Below, in pieces: positions 54,072 to 64,000 of a stretch of 64,000 nucleotides of DNA. A program made the position numbers and the translations under genes. Position 1 is the stretch's first letter. Each line of letters begins with the position of its first letter. The stretch spans positions 112,306-176,305 of the forward strand of contig BBDJ01000006.1 in the NCBI GenBank assembly GCA_001312325.1. Reading direction: 5' to 3'. The stretch comes from Lysinibacillus pakistanensis. Its GTDB lineage: Bacteria; Bacillota; Bacilli; Bacillales_A; Planococcaceae. The notes beneath the pieces are model-generated. The model did not search any database. It saw only the letters and a list, made by a program, of their open reading frames with translations, and was not told the origin of the DNA.

Positions 54072-54260
54072 ATCTTCATTCATCCTACCCTTGAAGGTGA
54101 GATGAATGAAGATAAAGCCTCTGGCGGATGTCACGGATTTTGAATTGTGCTCCCACAATTCAAAATCCAGACGCATTGTTTATCTGTGCGAAAGCGCAGT
54201 GCTAACGTAGCGACAGCAACAATTACGCCAAGGCGAAATTGATTTTAGCGAACGTTTATA
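54072..54260 (+). repeat. Copy of the interspersed intergenic repeat between the pyr attenuator and pyrB
   Basis: It contains GCCTCTGGCGGATGTCACGG, then a perfect 15-pair hairpin (54135-54149 with 54154-54168, arms GGATTTTGAATTGTG), CCAGACGCA, GTGCGAAAGCGCAGTG, and AATTACGCCAAGGCGAAATTGATT. The first and last blocks match the copies at 11.8 and 35.8 kb in the same order. It ends about 40 bases before pyrB and holds no coding frame. Confidence 0.8.
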
Positions 54261-54300
54261 CATAGACGTTCATGACACACAACCTAATGGAGGTCACATG

Positions 54301-55181
<881 letters not shown>

Positions 55182-55182
55182 C

Positions 55183-56460
55183 ATGACAAAGATACTTCAA
55201 AATGTACAAATGTTAAATGAGCAAGGTGAATTGCATACTGTTAATATCGCCATGGCTGAAGGGAAAATTACAGCAATCGGACAAGACGTAACTGTAGAAG
55301 ATGCTGAAATTATTGAAGGAAATGGTTTTGTTGTTGCACCAGGCTTTGTCGATGTCCACACGCATTTACGCGAGCCAGGCTTTGAGCATAAGGAAACAAT
55401 TGCAACAGGTTCAGCATCAGCAGCAAAGGGCGGCTTTACAACAATTTGTGCAATGCCTAATACAAAACCAGTACCAGATTCAGTAGAAAACATGCAACTA
55501 ATTAATGGGCTGATTAAGGAAAGTGCTGTTATTCGAGTACTGCCATATGGCTCACTCACAAAGGATATCTCCGGTGAGGTTCGTACAAATATTGAGGAAT
55601 TAAAAGCACAGGGGGCAGTTGCATTCTCTGATGATGGTGTAGGTATTCAGCTTGCTTCAACAATGTATGAACAGATGAAGGATGCTGCTCAGCACGATAT
55701 GGTTGTGGTGGCACACTGTGAAGATAACTCATTAATTTATGATGGTGTTATGCATGAGGGGAAACGAAATAAAGAGCTTGGTCTTCCCGGGATTCCGTCC
55801 ATATGCGAATCTGTACAAATTGCACGAGATGTTTTATTAGCAGAAGCAGCTGGCGCTCGCTATCACGTCTGCCACGTATCAACGAAGGAATCTGTCCGTG
55901 CAGTACGAGATGCTAAAGCAGCAGGTATTCGTGTAACTGCTGAAGTATGCCCACATCATTTATTACTTGAAGAAATGGATATTCCATCAGATGATGCAAA
56001 TTGGAAAATGAACCCGCCATTACGCGGGGCGGATGACAAAGACTCACTTCACGCTGCTCTACTTGATGGAACAATCGATTGCATCGCTACAGATCATGCT
56101 CCACATACAGTAGAAGAAAAATGCTGTGGCATGGTAGGCGCACCATTTGGCATTGTTGGCTTTGAAACAGCCTTCCCACTCCTTTACACACAGTTTGTAG
56201 AAACAGGGAAATGGACGTTAAAACAGTTGATTGACTGGATGTCTGTAAAGGCAGCAAAAATTTTTGATTTACCCTATGGCACATTAGAAATTGGAGCTTC
56301 AGCAGATATGATTTTACTAGATTTAAATAAAGAACAAACAATTGATGCGGAAGGCTTTATATCAAAAGGACGCAATACACCATTCAATGGTTGGACTGCA
56401 AAGGGATGGCCAATCCTTACAATTTTTGAAGGCAATATCGTATACCAGGAGGCAGAGTAA
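55183..56460 (+). CDS. pyrC: Dihydroorotase
   Basis: Intact 425-residue class I dihydroorotase, cyclising carbamoyl-aspartate. The metal site shows [15 protein letters not shown] near residue 60, [17 protein letters not shown] and [12 protein letters not shown] with the catalytic Asp. It starts one base after the pyrB stop region and its TAA overlaps the carA ATG, so translation is coupled. Confidence 0.97.
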   Translation: MTKILQNVQMLNEQGELHTVNIAMAEGKITAIGQDVTVEDAEIIEGNGFVVAPGFVDVHTHLREPGFEHKETIATGSASAAKGGFTTICAMPNTKPVPDSVENMQLINGLIKESAVIRVLPYGSLTKDISGEVRTNIEELKAQGAVAFSDDGVGIQLASTMYEQMKDAAQHDMVVVAHCEDNSLIYDGVMHEGKRNKELGLPGIPSICESVQIARDVLLAEAAGARYHVCHVSTKESVRAVRDAKAAGIRVTAEVCPHHLLLEEMDIPSDDANWKMNPPLRGADDKDSLHAALLDGTIDCIATDHAPHTVEEKCCGMVGAPFGIVGFETAFPLLYTQFVETGKWTLKQLIDWMSVKAAKIFDLPYGTLEIGASADMILLDLNKEQTIDAEGFISKGRNTPFNGWTAKGWPILTIFEGNIVYQEAE

Positions 56461-57561
56461 TGAAAAAAACGTTTACTTATTTTAGAAGATGGCACAGTAT
56501 TTACAGGTATAGCGTTCGGTAGTGAGCGAGCTTCACAAGGTGAGGTAGTTTTTACAACAGGTATGACAGGTTATCAGGAAACTATTTCAGATCCTTCATT
56601 CTACGGACAAATCGTAACATTAACATACCCTTTAATTGGTAACTATGGAATCAACCGTGATGACTTTGAATCGATTACACCTGCTATTCGTGGATTTGTT
56701 GTTCGTGAATTAGCCAAAACTCCTTCAAACTTCCGCTGCGATCTAACAGTAGATGATTATCTGACAGCAAAGGACATTCCAGGAATTGAAGGAATCGATA
56801 CTCGGAAATTAACACGCATCATTCGTAGTAAAGGATCGGTAAGGGCCATTTTAACAGCAGCGGATGAGGAAGTGAATGTGGCTGAAATCGTAGCAAAGCT
56901 ACAAGCAACACCAGCGATTACACACCATGTTCGTGAAGTTTCACCAAAGGCTGCCTATCCGTCTCCAGGACGTGGTAAACGTGTTGTATTAATTGACTTT
57001 GGTATGAAGCACGGTATTCTTCGTGAATTAAATAAACGTGATTGTGATGTGTTAGTTGTACCCTATAACACACCAGCAGAGGAAATTTTAGCATGGCATC
57101 CGGATGGAATTATGCTATCAAACGGTCCAGGTAACCCAGAAGATGTACAGGAAGGTATCGAAACAGTTCGCAATTTAATTGGTAAAGTGCCAATGTTCGG
57201 TATTTGCCTAGGTCATCAAATCTTCTCACTTGCTTGTGGTGCTCGAAGCTTTAAATTACCGTTTGGACATCGTGGAGGAAACCATCCGGTAAAAGATTTA
57301 CGCACAGGCCGTACAGATTTAACATCTCAAAACCACGGATACGCAATCGATATTGAATCATTAAAAGAGACAGATTTAGAATTAACACATATCGCATTAA
57401 ATGATGGTACTTGTGAAGGTGTACGTCACAAGAAATATCCAATCTTCACAGTCCAATACCATCCAGAAGCATCACCAGGTCCAGAAGATTCAAACCACTT
57501 ATTTGATGAGTTTATTGAAATGATGGAAGTAGAAGCAGGGAAGGGGAAACAACATGCCTAA
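56460..57561 (+). CDS. carA: Carbamoyl-phosphate synthase small (glutaminase) chain, frame-broken at its start
   Basis: Class I glutamine amidotransferase subunit PyrAA, restored length 366. The catalytic Cys is in [17 protein letters not shown], His and Glu in [10 protein letters not shown]. An extra A in 56463-56469, immediately after ATG, breaks the frame; removal gives [16 protein letters not shown]. The 3' end overlaps carB by eight bases. Confidence 0.95.
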
Positions 57562-60500
57562 ACGTACAGATATTGAAACAATTTTAGTAATCGGATCAGG
57601 TCCAATCGTTATCGGACAAGCAGCAGAATTTGACTATGCAGGAACACAAGCTTGTCTATCTTTAAAAGAAGAAGGCTATCGCGTTATTTTAATTAACTCA
57701 AACCCTGCAACAATCATGACGGATACAGAAATTGCCGACAAGGTTTATATTGAGCCAATTACTCTTGAGTTTGTATCACGTATTTTGCGAAAAGAGCGTC
57801 CAGATGCCATCCTACCAACTCTTGGTGGGCAAACTGGCTTAAATATGGCGATTGAATTAGATAAATCAGGAATTTTGGATGAGCTTAATATTGAGATTCT
57901 TGGGACAAAATTAGAAGCAATTCATAAAGCAGAAGACCGTGATTTATTCCGTAATTTAATGTATGAGCTGGGTGCTCCAGTGCCTGAATCAGATATTATC
58001 CATAACTTAGATGAAGCGAAAAACTTTGTTGCAAAGATTGGTTATCCAGTTATCGTTCGACCTGCATTTACACTAGGTGGTACAGGCGGTGGTATTTGCT
58101 ACAATGATCAAGATTTAGAGGAAATCGTGACATCTGGGCTTAAATATTCTCCAGTTACACAATGCTTACTAGAAAAATCAATCGCTGGCTATAAAGAGAT
58201 TGAATATGAAGTAATGCGTGATGCGGCTGACAATGCCATTGTAGTATGTAACATGGAAAACGTTGACCCAGTAGGTATTCATACAGGGGATTCTATCGTA
58301 GTAGCACCAACACAAACACTGTCAGATCGAGAAAACCAAATGCTACGTAATATTTCCCTAGATATTATTCGTGCACTGAAAATTGAAGGTGGCTGTAACG
58401 TTCAATTAGCTCTTGATCCATATAGCTTTAATTACTATGTAATCGAGGTTAACCCTCGTGTATCACGTTCATCAGCGTTAGCATCTAAAGCAACAGGCTA
58501 CCCAATTGCCAAGCTAGCAGCAAAAATTGCAGTTGGCTTAACATTAGATGAAATTAAAAACCCTGTAACAGGTTCAACGTATGCTTGCTTTGAGCCAGCA
58601 CTAGATTATATTGTGGCAAAAATCCCACGCTGGCCATTCGATAAATTCGAATCAGCAAAACGTAATCTTGGTACACAAATGAAAGCAACTGGCGAGGTTA
58701 TGGCACTAGGGCGAACATTTGAGGAAGCAATGCTTAAAGCAGTTCGTTCACTTGAAACAGGTCAAGTACACTTAGAGTTAAAGCATGCTGAGGAAAACTC
58801 CGATTCTTGGATTGAAAAACGTATCCGCAAAGCTGGAGACGAGCGTCTATTCTTCATCGGTGAAGCATTACGTCGCGGTGTAACAATTGAGCAAATTCAT
58901 GAATGGTCTGCAATTGACTTATTCTTCTTAAATAAATTCAAAAACATTGTGGATATGGAACAAACACTTGCTGACAATAAAAACGATAAAGACGTATTAC
59001 GTACAGCAAAACGTCTAGGCTTTGCAGATAAGAAAATTGCAGAGCTTTGGGAAACTACACCTGAGGAAGTATATGCATATCGTAAAGAATATGGTATTAT
59101 CCCGGTCTATAAAATGGTTGATACATGTGCAGCAGAGTTTGAATCTGAAACACCTTACTTCTATGGCACATATGAGGAAGAAAACGAATCCATTAAATCA
59201 GACAAGCCATCAGTTGTTGTACTTGGCTCAGGTCCAATCCGTATTGGTCAAGGGGTAGAATTTGACTACGCGACAGTACACTCAGTTTGGGCAATTCAAG
59301 AAGCGGGCTATGAGGCAATTATTATTAACTCAAATCCAGAGACTGTATCCACGGACTTCTCGATTTCAGATAAATTATACTTCGAGCCATTAACTATCGA
59401 AGATGTAATGCATATTATTGACCTAGAGCAGCCAATTGGTGTGGTTGTGCAATTCGGTGGGCAGACAGCCATTAATCTTGCGGATAAATTAGCGGCAAAT
59501 GGTGTGAAAATTTTAGGTACAACACTTGAAGATATTGATCGTGCAGAAAATAGAGATAAATTCGAGCAAGCATTGCATGAACTAGATATTCCACAGCCAC
59601 AAGGTGAAACGGCTATCTCAACAGAGGAAGCACTTGCTATCGGTGGACGTCTTGGCTTCCCGGTGTTAGTTCGCCCTTCATATGTACTAGGTGGACGTGC
59701 GATGGAAATCGTCTACAACGAAGAAGAGCTACAACACTATATGGAAAATGCGGTTGAAGCATCTCCAGACCATCCAGTGTTAGTGGACCGTTATTTAACT
59801 GGTCAGGAAATTGAAGTAGATGCAATTTGTGACGGGGAAAATGTGTTGATCCCAGGTATTATGGAGCATATCGAGCGTGCAGGTGTTCACTCTGGTGACT
59901 CTATCTCTGTATATCCACCACAAAAATTAACACAGGCACAAAAGGATACATTAGTGGACTATACAACACGCCTTGCAAAAGGTCTTGGCATCATAGGTTT
60001 AATGAACATTCAATATGTTATTTCACAAGGTGAAGTATTTGTAATCGAGGTGAACCCACGTTCTTCTCGTACAGTGCCATTCTTAAGTAAAATTACGAAT
60101 ATCCCAATGGCTAATATTGCGACAAAAGCAATCCTAGGTAAGTCCATTATTGAACAAGGTTATCCTACAGGCTTAGCAGCTGAGCAAAAAGGCGTATTTG
60201 TAAAAGTACCAGTATTCTCATTTGCTAAATTACGCCGTGTTGACATTACATTAGGACCTGAAATGAAGTCAACAGGTGAAGTAATGGGGAAAGATGCAAC
60301 ATTAGAAAAAGCCCTTTACAAAGGCTTGGTTGCAGCAGGAATGGAAATTCGCACAGAAGGTACAGTATTATTTACTTTATCTGATAAAGATAAAGAGGAA
60401 GCGATTGCCCTTGCAAAACGTTTCTCAACAGTAGGCTATCGTATTGTGGCTACTGAAGGTACTGCTAAAGCATTTGAAGCAGCAGGAGTCCGCACAGATA

Positions 60501-60751
60501 TCGTTGGAAAAATCGGTGCCAAGGGCCAAACATTAATCGATTTAATTCAAAATGGTGAAGCACAACTTGTAGTAAATACACTTACAAAGGGCAAGCAACC
60601 AGCTCGTGATGGTTTCCGAATCCGACGTGAATCTGTCGAAAATGGTGTCCCATGTTTAACATCATTAGATACAGCAGAAGCAATGCTACGTGTTATTGAA
60701 TCAATGACATTTACAGCAGAACAAATGCCAAAAGCGGAGGTAGTACACTAA
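57554..60751 (+). CDS. carB: Carbamoyl-phosphate synthase large chain
   Basis: Intact 1065-residue synthetase subunit PyrAB that uses two ATP to make carbamoyl phosphate. It shows the internal duplication: [24 protein letters not shown] at the N-terminus (read in pieces) and [19 protein letters not shown] near 555; [12 protein letters not shown] and [11 protein letters not shown] are the two ATP-grasp loops, with [15 protein letters not shown] and [12 protein letters not shown]. The C-terminal MGS domain is the usual allosteric region. Notable for having no frame break over 3.2 kb. Confidence 0.98.
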   Translation: MPKRTDIETILVIGSGPIVIGQAAEFDYAGTQACLSLKEEGYRVILINSNPATIMTDTEIADKVYIEPITLEFVSRILRKERPDAILPTLGGQTGLNMAIELDKSGILDELNIEILGTKLEAIHKAEDRDLFRNLMYELGAPVPESDIIHNLDEAKNFVAKIGYPVIVRPAFTLGGTGGGICYNDQDLEEIVTSGLKYSPVTQCLLEKSIAGYKEIEYEVMRDAADNAIVVCNMENVDPVGIHTGDSIVVAPTQTLSDRENQMLRNISLDIIRALKIEGGCNVQLALDPYSFNYYVIEVNPRVSRSSALASKATGYPIAKLAAKIAVGLTLDEIKNPVTGSTYACFEPALDYIVAKIPRWPFDKFESAKRNLGTQMKATGEVMALGRTFEEAMLKAVRSLETGQVHLELKHAEENSDSWIEKRIRKAGDERLFFIGEALRRGVTIEQIHEWSAIDLFFLNKFKNIVDMEQTLADNKNDKDVLRTAKRLGFADKKIAELWETTPEEVYAYRKEYGIIPVYKMVDTCAAEFESETPYFYGTYEEENESIKSDKPSVVVLGSGPIRIGQGVEFDYATVHSVWAIQEAGYEAIIINSNPETVSTDFSISDKLYFEPLTIEDVMHIIDLEQPIGVVVQFGGQTAINLADKLAANGVKILGTTLEDIDRAENRDKFEQALHELDIPQPQGETAISTEEALAIGGRLGFPVLVRPSYVLGGRAMEIVYNEEELQHYMENAVEASPDHPVLVDRYLTGQEIEVDAICDGENVLIPGIMEHIERAGVHSGDSISVYPPQKLTQAQKDTLVDYTTRLAKGLGIIGLMNIQYVISQGEVFVIEVNPRSSRTVPFLSKITNIPMANIATKAILGKSIIEQGYPTGLAAEQKGVFVKVPVFSFAKLRRVDITLGPEMKSTGEVMGKDATLEKALYKGLVAAGMEIRTEGTVLFTLSDKDKEEAIALAKRFSTVGYRIVATEGTAKAFEAAGVRTDIVGKIGAKGQTLIDLIQNGEAQLVVNTLTKGKQPARDGFRIRRESVENGVPCLTSLDTAEAMLRVIESMTFTAEQMPKAEVVH

Positions 60752-60752
60752 T

Positions 60753-62433
<1,681 letters not shown>

Positions 62434-62434
<1 letters not shown>

Positions 62435-63139
62435 TGAATACAAAACCAATACTTGCACTAGATTTTCCTGGTGAAGCAGAAGTATTCAATTTTTTTAAAG
62501 CATTTTAATGAGCCTCTTTTCGTGAAAATTGGTATGGAATTATATATGCAGGAAGGGCCAGATATTGTTCGGAAAGTAAAGGATTTAGGCCATGATATAT
62601 TCCTTGATTTAAAATTACATGATATCCCGAATACGGTTGGCTCTGCCATGAAGGGCCTAGCAAAATTAGGGGTAGATCTAGTCAACGTCCATGCAGCAGG
62701 CGGACGTCCAATGATGGAGGCTGCAATGGAAGGCCTTGAAGCAGGTACACCTGCAGGTAAAGGTCGTCCTGCATTAATTGCAGTTACACAATTAACATCA
62801 ACAACTGAGGAACAAATGCAAGCGGAACAAAGAATTGCTCTATCTTTACAGGAGTCTGTCTTGCACTATGCAAGTCTCACAAAACAGGCTGGTTTACAAG
62901 GTGTCGTTTGCTCTGTACATGAGGCTAAAATGATAGCGGAGGTATGCGGGAATGATTTTCTACGTGTGACACCTGGTATTCGTTTAGCAGGTGGCGATGC
63001 ACACGATCAAAAGCGTATTGCCACACCAGACGGAGCAAAACGTGATGGCTCATCACTAATTGTCGTGGGACGCGCTGTAACAGGTGCACAAGATCCAGGA
63101 GCAGCATATAAAATTGTAAGTGAATTATGGGAGGCATAA
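62434..63139 (+). CDS. pyrF: Orotidine 5'-phosphate decarboxylase, frame-broken
   Basis: Decarboxylates OMP to UMP. Restored length 234. ATG 62434 gives [17 protein letters not shown]; the catalytic motif is [13 protein letters not shown], with late [17 protein letters not shown]. One extra T in 62490-62496 breaks it about 20 codons in; correction gives [17 protein letters not shown]. Confidence 0.96.
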
Positions 63140-63141
63140 CT

Positions 63142-63771
63142 ATGACATTACAAAATGAAATCGCACACGCAATGTTAAAAGTAGGAGCAGTGGAACTAAA
63201 TCCTACAGAGCTATTTACATGGGCATCAGGCATTCAATCGCCAATTTACTGCGATACACGTCTAACAATCTCAGATCCTGTTATTCGTAAACAATTAGCA
63301 AACGGCTTGGCATCACTGATCAAAGAAAACTTTGGCGCAACAGAAATCGTTGCAGGTACAGCAACTGCAGGTATTCCTCATGCGGCTTGGGTAAGTGATA
63401 TTCTAGATTTACCAATGGTTTATGTACGTTCTAAAGCAAAAGAGCATGGGCGTGGTAATCAAATCGAAGGAAAATACGCAGCGGGTCAAAAAGTAGTTGT
63501 GGTAGAAGATATTGTTTCTACGGGTGGTTCATCTATTACAGCGGTTGAAGCTTTACGAGCAGTAGGCTGTGAAGTGTTGGGCGTTGTTTGTGTCTACACG
63601 TACAATCTTCCACGTGCTGAACAAGCATTCGATCAAGCTGGTATTCAATATGTATCATTAACAAACTTTGATTATTTAATAGAAGCAGCCAACGAATCAG
63701 GTGCTATTCAGGAAGAAGATATCCCATTTCTTAAGGAATGGCATGGAAAATTAAAGGCTGGAGCACTTTAA
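63142..63771 (+). CDS. pyrE: Orotate phosphoribosyltransferase
   Basis: Intact 209-residue enzyme adding PRPP-derived ribose phosphate to orotate. ATG 63142 follows GGGAGG; the ATG 15 bases upstream lies inside the ribosome site context of pyrF and is rejected. The PRPP loop is VVVEDIVSTGGSSITA, and the catalytic Lys lies in VRSKAKEHGRGNQIEG. Last gene of the operon, before a strong terminator. Confidence 0.96.
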   Translation: MTLQNEIAHAMLKVGAVELNPTELFTWASGIQSPIYCDTRLTISDPVIRKQLANGLASLIKENFGATEIVAGTATAGIPHAAWVSDILDLPMVYVRSKAKEHGRGNQIEGKYAAGQKVVVVEDIVSTGGSSITAVEALRAVGCEVLGVVCVYTYNLPRAEQAFDQAGIQYVSLTNFDYLIEAANESGAIQEEDIPFLKEWHGKLKAGAL

Positions 63772-63792
63772 TCTTCAAAGAAACTTTTAAAA

Positions 63793-63824
63793 GCGACTGT
63801 CGATATTTTTATCGACAGTCGCTT
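63793..63824 (+). terminator. Rho-independent terminator of the pyr operon
   Basis: GCGACTGTCGAT (63793-63804) pairs perfectly with 63811-63822 around a loop of T residues. Confidence 0.85.
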
Positions 63825-63889
63825 CATGTTGTTGAAATACTATTATGTAAATGAAATCAAGGTGACAAATTAAAAGTATAGTCCTTTTT

Positions 63890-64000
63890 CAAAACGAGGG
63901 GTTGATCTCCGTTCCGACTGAGTGCTTTGTAGCTGTCGCTTTGCTTTCGCTACAGAAAACATTTGCCGCTGACGCTTCGCTTTCGCGCAGAGCAGAGCTT
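63890..64000 (-). repeat. Inverted partial copy of the interspersed intergenic repeat
   Basis: On the reverse strand it reads TGTAGCGAAAGCAAAGCGAC followed by AGCTACAAA, close to TAGTGAAAGCAAAGCGTCAG with CTACAGAA in the 35.7 kb copy and to the 11.8 kb copy. A second GCGAAAGCGAAGCGTCAGCG block lies beside it. It runs off the end of the window. Confidence 0.6.

Overview
The window looks like chromosomal DNA of a low-GC, endospore-forming Bacillales bacterium, most probably Lysinibacillus or a close relative. The reasons are AT-rich composition, strong AGGAGG-type ribosome sites, frequent TTG/GTG starts, sporulation genes (rsfA, spoVD, spoIIGA, sigE, sigG, ylmC, ylbJ) and Bacillus gene order across the ylb, division/cell-wall (dcw), ylm and pyr blocks. 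The absence of murE, murG and murB from the dcw block fits a Lys-type peptidoglycan lineage, but genus is an inference.

Layout. 1-10.9 kb is accessory: the end of a TetR regulator, a membrane-anchored serine hydrolase, a decayed M23 peptidase, a reverse-strand set of three conserved proteins of unknown function (DUF7832-, DUF6138- and DUF1963-like), a tartrate/D-malate dehydrogenase, a glycerophosphodiester phosphodiesterase, ylbG, and a 473-residue exported protein that only appears when five frames are joined. 11.2-19.8 kb is the ylb block: rsmD, coaD, ylbJ (reverse), ylbL, tmcAL/ylbM (reverse), DUF177-rpmF, an enoyl-CoA hydratase, rsfA, panE, DUF3397. 20-37.3 kb is the division/wall cluster: bshC, mraZ, rsmH, ftsL, pbpB, spoVD, mraY, murD, spoVE, divIB, ylxW, ylxX, sbp, ftsA, ftsZ. 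37.4-43.5 kb carries spoIIGA-sigE-sigG and ylmC, ylmE, sepF, ylmG, ylmH, divIVA. An Ile T-box then leads into ileS. 46.9-50.3 kb holds a YesN/AraC-type regulator divergent from a DUF485 protein and a sodium:solute symporter. lspA-rluD and the full pyr operon follow (pyrR, pyrP, pyrB, pyrC, carA, carB, pyrK, pyrD, pyrF, pyrE), with two PyrR-type attenuators.

Sequence quality dominates the reading. About 45 genes are broken, nearly always by one extra base in an A or T run now 7-9 long, and more rarely by loss of one base elsewhere. Removing or restoring these bases recovers full-length conserved proteins, so this is an assembly-error signature and not gene decay. Gene coordinates below span the restored genes; frame-break positions are given per gene. 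One such error falsely fuses lspA to rluD.

What is structurally unusual and not explained by errors: an interspersed intergenic repeat family (copies near 10.9, 11.8, 35.7-36.1, 54.1 and 63.9 kb, remnant at 1.66 kb), including copies lodged between ftsA and ftsZ and between a pyr attenuator and pyrB; a perfect 15-base-arm palindrome that buries a Shine-Dalgarno-like sequence upstream of panE; and an array of GTGG boxes upstream of mraZ.
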